DNA from: Bacteroidales bacterium
Lineage (GTDB): Bacteria > Bacteroidota > Bacteroidia > Bacteroidales > M50B96
Length of the DNA: 64,000 bases
Reading direction: 5' to 3'
Assembly: GCA_021740905.1 (NCBI GenBank)
Contig: JAIOYV010000029.1
Span: 1 to 64,000 of the forward strand
A model generated the notes under the pieces. It was not told where the DNA came from. It ran no database searches and worked only from the letters and a program-made list of their open reading frames with translations. Below are positions 36,379-46,193 of this stretch, in pieces. Both the position numbers and the translations under genes were made by a program. The stretch's first letter is position 1. Every line of letters begins with the position of its first letter.

Positions 36379-37644
36379 TCAATCCTTCACCCCATTCGTA
36401 TAGGGCAGATAATGCCCCAGCTTCATCTTTTTTGTTTCAAGATAAAATTCATTGTATTTATTGGGGACAATAACAATAGGTATGTTTTCGATAATCTCAA
36501 TATCATAGCCTTCAAGACCGGCACGTTTTTTTGGGTTGTTGGTCAGAAGGCGGATGCGATGTACACCTAAATCACGCAAAATCTGGGCACCCACACCATA
36601 ATCACGCTCATCGTCGCGAAATCCCAGGTGATGGTTTGCCTCGACAGTATCAAGCCCGCCTTCCTGAAGCTTGTAGGCTTTTATTTTGTTAAACAGGCCA
36701 ATGCCGCGTCCTTCCTGGTTCATGTAAACGATTACACCCTGTCCTGCATCTTCGACCATTTGCATAGCTTTGTGAAGCTGCTCGCCACAATCACATTTTC
36801 GTGAGGCAAAAATATCGCCCGTAACACAAGAGGAGTGAACCCTTACGAGGATAGGATCGTCTTTTTCCCAGGTCCCTTTTATAATGGCAACATGCTCCAG
36901 CCCATTCGACTTTTGCCTAAAAGGGATCACCTTGAACATACCATATTCGGTGGGCAAATTAACTTCTTCCCCCTTTTCAACAAGGCTTTCTTCGTTGAGC
37001 CGGTATTTTATTAGGTCTTCAATAGAAATAATTTTCAGGTCGAAAGTTTTGGCTATTTCGAGTAATTCGGGCAAGCGGGCCATAGTGCCATCTTCATTCA
37101 TGATTTCGACCAGGGCACCCCCAGGTTGCAATCCGGCCATTCTACTAAGGTCTACTGCTGCTTCGGTATGACCAGCCCTACGCAATACCCCACGGCTTTT
37201 GGCCTTTAAGGGAAAAATATGCCCGGGACGTCCCAGGTCTTCAGGTATGGTTGCAGGATCGACAAGGGCTTTGATCGTTTTTGCCCTATCGTGAACAGAA
37301 ATCCCGGTGGTACAATCATGGCCTATCAAATCAACAGAAACAGTAAAAGGGGTTTCATACATGGCGGTATTTTTCCCAACCATCAACTCCAGTTCTAGTT
37401 GCTCGCATTTTTCTTCAGGAATCGGGGCACATATTAATCCGCGCCCATGAGTGGCCATGAAGTTTACAATTTCAGGGGTTATCATTTCTGCCGCAGCAAT
37501 AAAGTCACCTTCATTTTCACGGTTTTCATCATCAACCACAATGATAACTTTTCCGTTCCGGATATCTTCAATTGCTTCTTCAACAGTATTTAACTTAATC
37601 TCTTGTGTACTGGAAGTTGTTTCAACCATCGCTAATTTTTTCAA
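36379..37644 (-). CDS. ribBA: Bifunctional 3,4-dihydroxy-2-butanone-4-phosphate synthase / GTP cyclohydrolase II
   Basis: A 421-residue fusion. The N-terminal half is RibB, with [16 protein letters not shown] and later [14 protein letters not shown]. The C-terminal half is RibA, with the zinc cysteines in [17 protein letters not shown], then [10 protein letters not shown] and [14 protein letters not shown]. RibB makes the four-carbon unit of riboflavin from ribulose-5-phosphate; RibA opens GTP. Together they supply both branches of riboflavin synthesis in the cytoplasm. Start is 37644 or 37629. I see no FMN riboswitch in the upstream gap. Confidence 0.95.
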   Translation of the reverse strand: MKKLAMVETTSSTQEIKLNTVEEAIEDIRNGKVIIVVDDENRENEGDFIAAAEMITPEIVNFMATHGRGLICAPIPEEKCEQLELELMVGKNTAMYETPFTVSVDLIGHDCTTGISVHDRAKTIKALVDPATIPEDLGRPGHIFPLKAKSRGVLRRAGHTEAAVDLSRMAGLQPGGALVEIMNEDGTMARLPELLEIAKTFDLKIISIEDLIKYRLNEESLVEKGEEVNLPTEYGMFKVIPFRQKSNGLEHVAIIKGTWEKDDPILVRVHSSCVTGDIFASRKCDCGEQLHKAMQMVEDAGQGVIVYMNQEGRGIGLFNKIKAYKLQEGGLDTVEANHHLGFRDDERDYGVGAQILRDLGVHRIRLLTNNPKKRAGLEGYDIEIIENIPIVIVPNKYNEFYLETKKMKLGHYLPYTNGVKD

Positions 37645-38122
37645 TATTTCCGGTAATTTCAGTAAGCTCGACCGGTTTCAGTTTTACGGCTGCAAAAGTA
37701 GTTATTTTAAAACTATCAGGGTTGAAATCACACCTTAAATTCAAATAAAAGCAGTCTTTGAAAACAAGGGTAGGGGAATTTTAAGTAAAGTCATTTATTG
37801 TCATTCGCTTCGCGTCATTAAATTGTCATTCGCATTGCGTCATTCGGTGGTCAAATGTGGTCAAACATAGTCAACCATTATCAAAAATTGCCACTAGCTA
37901 ATGACGCGAAGCAATTGACGAACGAAGTGCAATTGACAATAAATTACGGCGAAGCCAAATGACAATGAATGACGCGAAGCGAATGACACGAAGTAAATGA
38001 CGCGCGAAGCGCAAATGACACGAAGTAAATGACGCGCGAAGCGCAAATGACACCAAGTAAATGACTAAAAATTATTATCTTCGACCAGCTAAATTGGGGA
38101 TGTTTACAAGTACTTAACTCAC
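37645..38122. repeat. Inverted and tandem repeat block, no gene
   Basis: GTCATTCGCTTCGCGTCATT at 37800-37819 has a perfect 20-base inverted partner at 37968-37987. Directly beyond it, a 32-base unit (CACGAAGTAAATGACGCG core) occurs twice identically, at 37985-38016 and 38017-38048, with a third partial copy after. Related shorter units (AATGACGCGAAGC, AATTGACGAACGAAG) fill the middle. The block separates divergent ribBA and the beta-mannosidase gene, so both promoters lie in or beside it. Confidence 0.8.
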
Positions 38123-40681
38123 ATGGTATCGACAAGAACAAAGTTGCTTTTCGTTGCGCTTGCATTGCTGTTTCTTTCCTCATGCAGAGAAGAGACAAGG
38201 CAGAAATCGTGGCAGGTAAAGGTGTTGGATAGAAATTGGGAATTTTCAAAAGCTGGCACTGAGGATTGGATGCCTGCCAGTGTGCCTGGTTGTATCCATA
38301 CCGATTTGATGGCCCACCAGATGATCCCCGACCCGTTTTTTGGAGATAACGAACAACAAGTTCAATGGGTCGAAAAAGAAGATTGGGAATATCAATGCAA
38401 CTTTTCTGTCGATTCTGCACTTTATAACCGGAAGTGCATCAACTTAAAGTTTGCCGGGCTTGATACCTATTGCGATGTTTATCTGAACAACTTTTTGCTA
38501 GGTAGCACAAACAATATGTTCATGGAATGGAAATACGACATCAAAAAATACATTAGCCCTGGCAAGAATACCTTGCATATATATTTTCATTCGCCTGTTA
38601 CAATTGATAGTATAGAGGCCAAAAAGCTCCGATACGAATTGCCCGACAACCGTGTGTTTACACGAAAAGCTCCCTATCAGTCGGGGTGGGATTGGGGGCC
38701 ACGGCTTGTTACTTCCGGGATTTGGAAAGGTGTGAGCATAGAAAGTTGCAACTATTATAAATTCGATGATGTCCGCATCAATGTAATCTCAATAGATGAA
38801 GACCTAGTTGAATTATTTGCCGAAGTGGAGGTGCATGCTACACAGCCGGAAAATCTTGTTGTCGAAATTTTCGATCGGGATAAAAACAAAAAACTGACTA
38901 CCTATACCACCGAGGTTATTGAAGGCACAAATCGCTTTGCCTGGAATTTTTCCATAAAAAATCCTAAGCTCTGGTGGCCCAACTGGATGGGTGATCCACA
39001 TATTTATTCACTTCAGGTAAAGGCAAGCACCGAAGAGGTTTTTACTGATACTCTTCTAAAAATTGGTTTGCGAAATATTGAACTAATCCGCAACAAAGAC
39101 ACAGTCGGTGAGGGTTTTCTGTTTCGTGTAAACGGCAAAGATGTATTTATTAAAGGGGCCAACTATGTTCCCCAGGATAATTTCCCGGCCAGGGTAAGTC
39201 CTGAGAAATATGAAAAATTGATCGAAAACACCAAAGCAGCGAATATGAACATGCTTCGTGTTTGGGGCGGTGGTTATTACGAAAACGATCTTTTTTACGA
39301 CCTCTGCGATAAAAACGGCATCCTCGTGTGGCAGGATTTTATGTTTGCCTGTGCCATGTATCCCGGCGATTTGGATTTCATCAACAGTGTTACCGAAGAG
39401 GCCACCCAGGCGATAAAACGGTTGCGCAACCACGCCTGTCTCGCCTTGTGGTGTGGCAATAACGAGGTCGACAATGGCTGGAAAGATTGGGGATGGCAGA
39501 AACAATACAAGTATTCCAAAGCCGATTCGTCGACTATTTACTCCCATTACAAAAAACTCTTCAACCAGGTTTTACCTGCATTGGTTGCCGACCTCGATGG
39601 CAATACGGACTATTGGCCCAGCTCTCCTCAGTTTGGCTGGGGACACAAGGAATGTAACACCCACGGCGATTCCCATTACTGGGGTGTTTGGTGGGGCAAA
39701 GAGCCGTTCGAAATGTACGAGCAGAAGGTAGGACGATTTATGAGCGAGTATGGTTTTCAGGCATACCCCAATTATAAAACCGTGGAGAGTTTCTGTGCTG
39801 CCAACGATTTGTACCTATTTTCTGATGCCCTGAAAAACCATCAGAAACATCCTGTGGGCAACGAAACTATTTTGGAATATATGGAGCGGGAATATCCTGT
39901 TTCCGACTCTCTGCGTGAGTTTATTTATCTCAGCCAGTTGGTGCAGGCAGGTGGGATGCAAACCGCCATTGAAGCCCACCGGCGGGCAAAGCCACATTGC
40001 ATGGGAACCCTTTATTGGCAATTGAACGATTGCTGGCCGGTGGTATCATGGAGCAGCATCGATTATTATGGCCGATGGAAAGCCATGCATTACAAAGTCC
40101 GCGACCTGTATAAAAACTATATGATTTCAGTCGACCAACAAGACAGCCTAATTCATATTTATGTGGTTTCCGATTCCCTAGAAAATATAAAAGTCGAACT
40201 AATGATTGAGGTGCAGGATTTCAATGGGAAAACGATCTTCACCAAAGATGAGAAACTCGAAATGCCAGCCAACAGTAGCCAGGTCGTTTCTACTTTAAAT
40301 TTGAAAGCATTCCTTTCTGATAGCCTGACAAATGCCAGCTTTTTAAAAATTGGTTTAAGAAAAGGCAGACAAGAATTGGCCGAAAGATTGCATTATTTTG
40401 ATCTTCCTAAAAACTTGAAACTACCCGAGGCTACTATTAACATAAAAGTGAATAAATCGAAGCATGGCTATGAAATTGTGATCAACTCATCATCCCTGGT
40501 GAAAAACCTTTTCCTTTATTCCGAAGAAGCAGAGGGTCACTTTTCTGATAATTATTTTGACCTGTTGCCGGGCGAGGAAGAGATAGTATTGTTTAAAACG
40601 GAAGAAGAGATTGCCTCGCCTATAGATGAATTTAGGTTTATACATTTGGGGAAGATACATAGGAAGGACAAGTCTAACTAA
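38123..40681 (+). CDS. Beta-mannosidase, glycoside hydrolase family 2, lipoprotein
   Basis: An 852-residue protein with a lipoprotein signal (LLFVALALLFLSSC, cysteine about residue 21). The GH2 order is visible: sugar-binding jelly roll (KAPYQSGWDWGPRLVTSGIW), beta-sandwich, then the TIM barrel. The acid/base motif is LALWCGNNEVDNG and the nucleophile region MSEYGFQAYPN. MLRVWGGGYYENDLFYDLCD is typical of beta-mannosidases. It removes terminal beta-1,4-mannose from manno-oligosaccharides or glycoprotein N-glycan cores, outside the cytoplasm. It may act with the GH92 gene at 46.2 kb. Confidence 0.92.
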   Translation: MVSTRTKLLFVALALLFLSSCREETRQKSWQVKVLDRNWEFSKAGTEDWMPASVPGCIHTDLMAHQMIPDPFFGDNEQQVQWVEKEDWEYQCNFSVDSALYNRKCINLKFAGLDTYCDVYLNNFLLGSTNNMFMEWKYDIKKYISPGKNTLHIYFHSPVTIDSIEAKKLRYELPDNRVFTRKAPYQSGWDWGPRLVTSGIWKGVSIESCNYYKFDDVRINVISIDEDLVELFAEVEVHATQPENLVVEIFDRDKNKKLTTYTTEVIEGTNRFAWNFSIKNPKLWWPNWMGDPHIYSLQVKASTEEVFTDTLLKIGLRNIELIRNKDTVGEGFLFRVNGKDVFIKGANYVPQDNFPARVSPEKYEKLIENTKAANMNMLRVWGGGYYENDLFYDLCDKNGILVWQDFMFACAMYPGDLDFINSVTEEATQAIKRLRNHACLALWCGNNEVDNGWKDWGWQKQYKYSKADSSTIYSHYKKLFNQVLPALVADLDGNTDYWPSSPQFGWGHKECNTHGDSHYWGVWWGKEPFEMYEQKVGRFMSEYGFQAYPNYKTVESFCAANDLYLFSDALKNHQKHPVGNETILEYMEREYPVSDSLREFIYLSQLVQAGGMQTAIEAHRRAKPHCMGTLYWQLNDCWPVVSWSSIDYYGRWKAMHYKVRDLYKNYMISVDQQDSLIHIYVVSDSLENIKVELMIEVQDFNGKTIFTKDEKLEMPANSSQVVSTLNLKAFLSDSLTNASFLKIGLRKGRQELAERLHYFDLPKNLKLPEATINIKVNKSKHGYEIVINSSSLVKNLFLYSEEAEGHFSDNYFDLLPGEEEIVLFKTEEEIASPIDEFRFIHLGKIHRKDKSN

Positions 40682-40723
40682 TTTCGTTGATTTATAAAAT
40701 GTGAAATCAATTGATATTTAGAA

Positions 40724-40942
40724 ATGAAAATGACCTACGATAAACAAGCAGATGTTTTATACATCAAGTTCTCAGATAATAAAATTGTTGAAAGCGAAGA
40801 GAAAGAAAAAAATGTGATTGTTGATTTTGACAACGAAAACAATATTGTTGGAATAGAGATACTTTATTTTGTAAAAAAGTATAAAAATGATGTTTTTCCC
40901 GTATTTAAGGAAGTTGAAAAAGCTGTCTGGGAAATGATATAG
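40724..40942 (+). CDS. DUF2283 small protein
   Basis: A 72-residue protein with the DUF2283 pattern: MTYDKQADVLYIKFSD, then NVIVDFDNENNIVGIEIL. The family is widespread and sometimes sits beside small toxin-like genes, but its role is not known. No partner is next to it here. Confidence 0.8.
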   Translation: MKMTYDKQADVLYIKFSDNKIVESEEKEKNVIVDFDNENNIVGIEILYFVKKYKNDVFPVFKEVEKAVWEMI

Positions 40943-41050
40943 TGACAGTTTAAACAATTATTCAACAGCAAAAAACAGCCTACAAATATCAGCTTCTATA
41001 ATCTACGTGCTATCCTCAAACATAAGATTGGTGTTTCTGTCAAGCACTAT

Positions 41051-41452
41051 TTAGAAAAGTATATTGTCCAATATCAAATCTTCAATCGAAACCATTCCAA
41101 TATACTCCCCATTTTCCTCAACAGGGGCCATCCTAAACCCGACTTTGGTCAGCAAGCTGGCAACATAGTGGACGTCCATGTTGGCTGGTACGCATATCGC
41201 GGGTTTGGTCATAATCTCATAAACATTCACCTCCTCCGAGGTTTTGTCGGCAATTATCACCCCCTTGATGAAATCGTGTATGACCACAATCCCATAAACG
41301 TCTTGTGGATGCCTCTTTTCAACAATCAAAGCTTCAACCTTTTCTTTGCGCATAAGTTCTACCGCCTCTTTGGCAGTGGCCATCCCATCGACAAAAACTA
41401 TCTTTTTGGTCATTACGTCTTTGGCACTCTGGAAACTTCTTTTTGAATTCAT
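41051..41452 (-). CDS. CBS-domain protein of the DUF1538 cluster
   Basis: A 133-residue protein from the ATG at 41452 (MNSKRSFQSAKDVMT); an upstream ATG at 41476 is less likely. It is a tandem CBS pair: AKDVMTKKIVFVDGMATAKE, VYGIVVIHDFIKG, then IMTKPAICVPANMDVHYVAS and GMVSIEDLIL. CBS pairs bind adenine nucleotides and gate the activity of partner transporters or enzymes. It is the last gene of a four-gene run, 43 bases after the PII-like gene. A nucleotide-sensing role for the transporter is inferred. Confidence 0.85.
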   Translation of the reverse strand: MNSKRSFQSAKDVMTKKIVFVDGMATAKEAVELMRKEKVEALIVEKRHPQDVYGIVVIHDFIKGVIIADKTSEEVNVYEIMTKPAICVPANMDVHYVASLLTKVGFRMAPVEENGEYIGMVSIEDLILDNILF

Positions 41453-41495
41453 ATTTTCTTTTTTAGTTATTGGCAATACTGAATTTTATTTAGGA

Positions 41496-41843
41496 CTAAA
41501 AATACCAATCCCGGGCCTGGTCCTTGAATTTTTTCATTTGGGTTTCGAGGCCGGCAACATGTTCTACCGGCAAAACAAAAGCAATACCAGTTCCCGGTTT
41601 ATGAAACTTACCTGCCGTTTCGATTACGTGTAGAAGGTTTTCTACAACGTGCTCTTCCACCAGGAACAAAAGAATATCTGTCTGGTCCTCAATGCTAAGT
41701 CCAAGAAAGGTCTTTGCTTCGTTCATACCTGTCCCCCTGGCCGGGATAATGGTAGCCCCGGTCGCACCCGCTTCTTTCATAGCATCAATAACACGATCTG
41801 TGACACTGGGTTTGACAAAGCTAATGATTAGTTTAAACTGCAT
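41496..41843 (-). CDS. Divergent PII (GlnB-like) signal protein
   Basis: A 115-residue protein with the PII ferredoxin-like pattern: MQFKLIISFVKPSVTDRVID, GATGATIIPARGTG, the DILLFLVEEHVVENLL helix, and GTGIAFVLPVEHVAGL at the C-terminus. The T-loop region (MNEAKTFLGLSIEDQ) lacks the usual uridylylated tyrosine, so it is not a classic nitrogen PII. It overlaps the upstream DUF1538 gene by 11 bases. PII relatives in transporter operons usually bind the transporter and report nucleotide state; that is the likely role here. Confidence 0.85.
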   Translation of the reverse strand: MQFKLIISFVKPSVTDRVIDAMKEAGATGATIIPARGTGMNEAKTFLGLSIEDQTDILLFLVEEHVVENLLHVIETAGKFHKPGTGIAFVLPVEHVAGLETQMKKFKDQARDWYF

Positions 41844-42621
41844 TTTTTTCGTTTTTTATTTTTAATAATCGAGTTTTTAAATCCATAAATTGAGCGTATC
41901 CCAACACTGTAATTATAGGGAATAAGCTAGCGAAAGCGATCAGCCCAAACCCGTCGATGGCAGGGTTCCGGCCCGGTACTGCACTGGATAGCCCCAGGCC
42001 GAGGGCGGCAACGATCGGTACGGTAACGGTGGAAGTGGTTACCCCACCTGAGTCGTAGGCTAAAGCAATGAGTTTTTTGGGTGCAAAAATGGTCTGTATG
42101 ATTACAATTACATAACTAACTATAATGTACATAAACAAAGGTGTCCCAGTTACAATCCTGAATGTACCCAAGGCCAAGGCAATAGCAACCCCCAAGGCCA
42201 CAGTAAATCGAAGCCCGTTTTGGCTAATGGTACCCGCAGAAACCTCATCAGCTTTTATGGCAACCGCAATAAGCGAGGGCTCGGCTATGGTGGTGGCAAA
42301 TCCTATCAGTGCAGCAAAAATGTAAATCCAATAGTACGACCACCAAAAAGTCTCTCCTGTTTCTGTTGTTAAAATAAAGGCCGGATCGGATAGTTGGGAG
42401 GCCATGATTTTGCCTACCGGGAAAAGGGCTTTCTCTAATCCCATTATGAATATGGCAAGCCCCAACACGACATAGACCCCTCCGAGGATAACTTTTTTCA
42501 AATGGGGTATGGGTTGTTTCAAAACTACCACTTGAAAAAAAATGATCAACAAAAGGATTGGTGCTACGTCCCTCAGGGTATATAACAATATCAAAAGGAA
42601 ATCCATTATAAAATCTACCAT
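41833..42621 (-). CDS. DUF1538 membrane protein, second of a pair
   Basis: A 262-residue protein with about seven membrane helices. Typical DUF1538 phrases are IGFATTIAEPSLIAVA, ALAYDSGGVTTSTVTVPIVAALG and [20 protein letters not shown]. It is a homologue of the gene just upstream. Paired DUF1538 proteins (UmpA/UmpB) from a halophile have been reported to form a two-subunit sodium or potassium/proton antiporter; I rely on memory for that. It overlaps the PII-like gene by 11 bases. Confidence 0.85.
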   Translation of the reverse strand: MVDFIMDFLLILLYTLRDVAPILLLIIFFQVVVLKQPIPHLKKVILGGVYVVLGLAIFIMGLEKALFPVGKIMASQLSDPAFILTTETGETFWWSYYWIYIFAALIGFATTIAEPSLIAVAIKADEVSAGTISQNGLRFTVALGVAIALALGTFRIVTGTPLFMYIIVSYVIVIIQTIFAPKKLIALAYDSGGVTTSTVTVPIVAALGLGLSSAVPGRNPAIDGFGLIAFASLFPIITVLGYAQFMDLKTRLLKIKNEKNAV

Positions 42622-42636
42622 AATCCTCTCTCTATA

Positions 42637-43380
42637 TTAAAACCAAAACAAGCCATACGCCATCACAAATATCATCGGCAAGAGCGATGCAAAGGCAATC
42701 AGGCCAAAACCATCCACAAGCGGGCTTCTCCCTTTTATCACATTAGCAAGCCCAACCCCTAAGGCAGTAACAAGCGGGACTGTGATAGTAGAGGTTGTGA
42801 CCCCTCCTGCATCGTAAGCCAAACCAATAATCTCTTCAGGGGCAATAATAGTCATCAACATGACCAAAATATATCCACCGACAATTAGATAGTATATTGG
42901 CCAGCCTTTAAGGATCCGCAATACTCCGATAACAATGGCCAGGCCAACAGAAAAAGCCACTGTCAAGCGCAACCCCATGGCATAAATGTCCATCACTTTT
43001 TTATTGTCTTCAATCAATCCTGCCCCTGAGGATATTACCGAAGCCTCCTTTGCCACAGCAATCAAGGCGGGTTCGGCAATTGTGGTTGAAAAGCCAAGCG
43101 CAAAAGAAAAAATCATTAACCACAAAAGACTCCCCTTCTTTGCCAGGGCATAAGCCATTGTTTCACCAATAGGAAACAAGCCAATCTCCAAGCCTTCAAT
43201 AAAAAGCATCAATCCCATAATTACGAACAAGAAACCGAAAATAACTTCTCCAATTTCAGGAAACGGCTGCCTTATAACTACAGTCTGAAAAAAAACGACA
43301 ACCACAATTATGGGAAACAAATCCATGACTGCAAGTTTCAATTTTCGGAATATACCAAGGAAGTACTGTTTATATTTCAT
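42637..43380 (-). CDS. DUF1538 membrane protein, first of a pair
   Basis: A 247-residue protein from the ATG at 43380 ([11 protein letters not shown]), chosen because a purine-rich GAAGGA lies just ahead; an ATG at 43419 would add 13 charged residues. It has about seven membrane helices with [35 protein letters not shown] and [17 protein letters not shown]. It is clearly homologous to the next gene, from which 15 bases separate it. The two likely form a heteromeric transporter controlled by the PII-like and CBS proteins behind them. Confidence 0.85.
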   Translation of the reverse strand: MKYKQYFLGIFRKLKLAVMDLFPIIVVVVFFQTVVIRQPFPEIGEVIFGFLFVIMGLMLFIEGLEIGLFPIGETMAYALAKKGSLLWLMIFSFALGFSTTIAEPALIAVAKEASVISSGAGLIEDNKKVMDIYAMGLRLTVAFSVGLAIVIGVLRILKGWPIYYLIVGGYILVMLMTIIAPEEIIGLAYDAGGVTTSTITVPLVTALGVGLANVIKGRSPLVDGFGLIAFASLLPMIFVMAYGLFWF

Positions 43381-43650
43381 TCCTTCTTGATGCTTTCGTT
43401 CTCGTTGCCATGCAGGCAAAACTAAGTATTTTTTTGTGATAATTTCATTGGGAGATGATTGTCGGGATAATGGAGAAAGGTTGATTTCGAAGTTGATAAT
43501 CCTATGAAGTGTAACTTTATTAACCCGCTATCCGCAAGGTAAACCAGATGAATTTCAAATTTCATCGTGTATTTACTGTTTGGATTAAAGATATTAATAA
43601 GTGTTAGTTTTGTAGGGATGTTGATTTTATATTTGAAGAACTAAACAAGA

Positions 43651-45894
43651 TTGAAACGTAAAATAGAACTACTTGCCCCCGGCGGTGATATTGATTCCAT
43701 AAAGGCGGCCATTGTTGCCGGAGCCGATGCCGTTTATTGCGGCCTGGATAAATTCAATGCCAGGAATCGGGCTGCCAATATCACCTTCGATAATTTACAG
43801 GGCATCATCCGGTTGGCACATAAACATAAGTGCCAGGTTTTTCTTACACTAAACATCCTTGTTGTGGATAGCGAAGTACCGGAGATTATTGGCCTGTTGA
43901 ACAGATTGGTGAATACCCGCATCGATGGGGTGATAGTGCAGGATTTGGGGATGCTTTATCTTTTGTCGGCCTATTTTAAAAGCTTTAAAATACATGCCTC
44001 GACCCAACTTACTACTCACAATGAAGGTCAGATGAAGTTTTTAAGTGAAATGAATGTGGAACGGGCCAACCTGTCACGCGAGTTGAATATACATGAGATC
44101 AAGGCATTGACCACAACTGCCCACGAAAATAACATATTGACCGAAGTTTTCGTGCATGGTTCGTACTGCATTTCCTTTTCGGGCCTCTGTTATATAAGCT
44201 CTGTGCAAGGAGGAAAATCGGGAAACAGGGGCCGGTGCAGTCAACCTTGCAGGGACAGATACATTGAAACCGCTGCAGGCAAGAACTACCCACTAAACCT
44301 GAAAGATAATTCAGCCTTTTTCGACTTACCTGAACTCCATGATGCTTGTGTCGATTCACTAAAGATTGAGGGAAGGATAAAGGATTTTGAATATGTGTAC
44401 ACGGTGGTCGATACATGGAGAAAACATCTCAGTAATTTTTATGAAGGAAGAGGGTCAACAGGTGACAACAGCAGTCTGTACAAGGTATTTAACCGCGACT
44501 TTTCAAATTCGTTTCTAAAAGGCGATCTTCATAAAGAAATGTTTATCGACAATCCACGGAACCATGCCACTTTGTATTACGCCAAAATCAATTCATGCCC
44601 GGTAGATGGGGATTTGACCGAAGCTCAGTTGGCTCTGGATGCAGAAAAAGAAGAAGTCAAAGAAGAAATAAGAAGACAGATCGATTCTTTAAATATTGAC
44701 AAAATCCCTTTGCAACTTATTATTTCGGGAAAATCGGGCACACCTTTAAAAGTATTGGTAAAAACACCGGAGAGTACTTTTGAGATACTTTCAAAGATCA
44801 AACTAAAGGATACCGGTGCTGAGAGCTTAGACAGTCCGATGATAATGAAAAGGTTGAAAGCCATAAATGACACCGAATATTTTCTCGAGAATATCGATTT
44901 AGATGGTTTACAGGCAGGTGCTTTTATTCCCTTTAACGAACTTACTTCAATCAAAAAAAGGATTTTATTCACTCTGAACGGTTCAAGGGAACCAATTGAT
45001 CCAATCAAGCTACCCGTTCTAAAAAGGCAAAACAAGGAAAGAAGAAAGCCTGGCCTTTCGGTATTGATTTCTTCTGCCAAAGATGTTTCGCTTTGCAATG
45101 AGACCAATGCAAGGATTTATTTTCAACTTCCCAATTCTTTAAAAAACGAATTGGCTGAGTTTATCGATCTTTTCAGGAAAAACGAAAAGCTAATTCCTTG
45201 GTTTCCTTCGATCTTAATTGGGGCGGATTTTGAGGCTGCCGTAGAATTTCTTCAAAAGTTACAGCCAAAATGCATTGTATCGAACAACATTGGAATTGGT
45301 TTTGAAGCCCATAAAAGTGGGATTCCCTGGATTGCCGGGCCTTCGCTTAACATAGTTAATTCGTATAGCCTGATCGCCCTAAAAGAAAACTTCAATTGTT
45401 CCGGTGCATTTATTTCAAACGAAATTGGCAAACATCAAATGTACTCCATTAAAATACCTGACGATTTCGAACTATACTACAGCATCTATCACCCCATCGA
45501 ACTAATGACCAGCAGGCAATGCCTGTTCCATCAGGTTACGGGATGCGTGAAGAATAAAATCGATGCTACTTGCATTTCTCATTGTGAGAAATCGGCCTCA
45601 ATTACCAATCTGAAAAATGAAAAATTGTATATTGAAAAATCGAAGGGAAACTACCATCGCATTTATCACGAATCAAATTTTCTGAATATGGATATTGTCA
45701 CAGATTTCCCTTTTCTCTTCTCAGGTTTTCTTATTGATTTGAGGGACATAAAAACCGAAACCAAGATGGGGATTGATAAACTGGAAACTATCAATCTTTT
45801 TGAAAACCATCTCGATGGGGTTCTCAAATTGGCTGAGGCACTCAATCAAAACATTCATCCGGTTACAGATAGTCAATATCGAAAAGGGATATAA
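43651..45894 (+). CDS. Peptidase U32 family protein
   Basis: A 747-residue protein that appears to start at TTG (43651); the sequence from KRKIELLAPGGDIDSIKA is the standard family N-terminus, leaving no room for a later ATG. The U32 signature EVFVHGSYCISFSGLCYISS (about residues 170-190) and the cysteines in GRCSQPCRDRY are present. Members include collagenase-like proteases and RlhA, which hydroxylates 23S rRNA; the Cys cluster supports an iron-sulphur enzyme of the RlhA type. Which activity applies here is not decided by sequence. Confidence 0.88.
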   Translation: MKRKIELLAPGGDIDSIKAAIVAGADAVYCGLDKFNARNRAANITFDNLQGIIRLAHKHKCQVFLTLNILVVDSEVPEIIGLLNRLVNTRIDGVIVQDLGMLYLLSAYFKSFKIHASTQLTTHNEGQMKFLSEMNVERANLSRELNIHEIKALTTTAHENNILTEVFVHGSYCISFSGLCYISSVQGGKSGNRGRCSQPCRDRYIETAAGKNYPLNLKDNSAFFDLPELHDACVDSLKIEGRIKDFEYVYTVVDTWRKHLSNFYEGRGSTGDNSSLYKVFNRDFSNSFLKGDLHKEMFIDNPRNHATLYYAKINSCPVDGDLTEAQLALDAEKEEVKEEIRRQIDSLNIDKIPLQLIISGKSGTPLKVLVKTPESTFEILSKIKLKDTGAESLDSPMIMKRLKAINDTEYFLENIDLDGLQAGAFIPFNELTSIKKRILFTLNGSREPIDPIKLPVLKRQNKERRKPGLSVLISSAKDVSLCNETNARIYFQLPNSLKNELAEFIDLFRKNEKLIPWFPSILIGADFEAAVEFLQKLQPKCIVSNNIGIGFEAHKSGIPWIAGPSLNIVNSYSLIALKENFNCSGAFISNEIGKHQMYSIKIPDDFELYYSIYHPIELMTSRQCLFHQVTGCVKNKIDATCISHCEKSASITNLKNEKLYIEKSKGNYHRIYHESNFLNMDIVTDFPFLFSGFLIDLRDIKTETKMGIDKLETINLFENHLDGVLKLAEALNQNIHPVTDSQYRKGI

Positions 45895-46193
45895 ATTACA
45901 TCAATCCGAAGTAGAATTAAATTATGCATTATTAATACCTTCCAAACTGTGATGTGCAAAGAAGGTAATAGATTTTATTTTTTGCGAAAGGTTGCAACGG
46001 AGACCTGTCTCCCTTCGGGGGGAGAATAAGAGGGGGGAATTCCTGCAATTAATTTCAACCACGCCCCCTTGTTAGTTCAACTAAACTAAAATTTCGTTGG
46101 ACAGAAGGGAGGACAAGAAAGGAAACATCCACTATTTTGCTTTACCATATCAAATAGAATATTTCCTTTGTACGTAATTTAAAAATGTAAACG
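45895..46193. other. Intergenic region with a short hairpin, no gene
   Basis: About 300 bases between U32 and the GH92 locus. It contains GGAGACCTGTCTCC (an inverted repeat near 45999) next to a G-rich run (CCCTTCGGGGGGAG). No open frame is seen. The GH92 promoter should be near 46160, where ATTTCCTTTG only partly fits the -7 consensus. Confidence 0.5.

Noticed and set aside
37645-37740. FMN riboswitch upstream of ribBA
   Set aside because: I cannot find the conserved RFN helices or the typical GGGGCAGGG-type core in this stretch.
37985-38060. Tandem 32-base units considered as a CRISPR array
   Set aside because: The units are directly adjacent with no spacers, and no cas genes are present.
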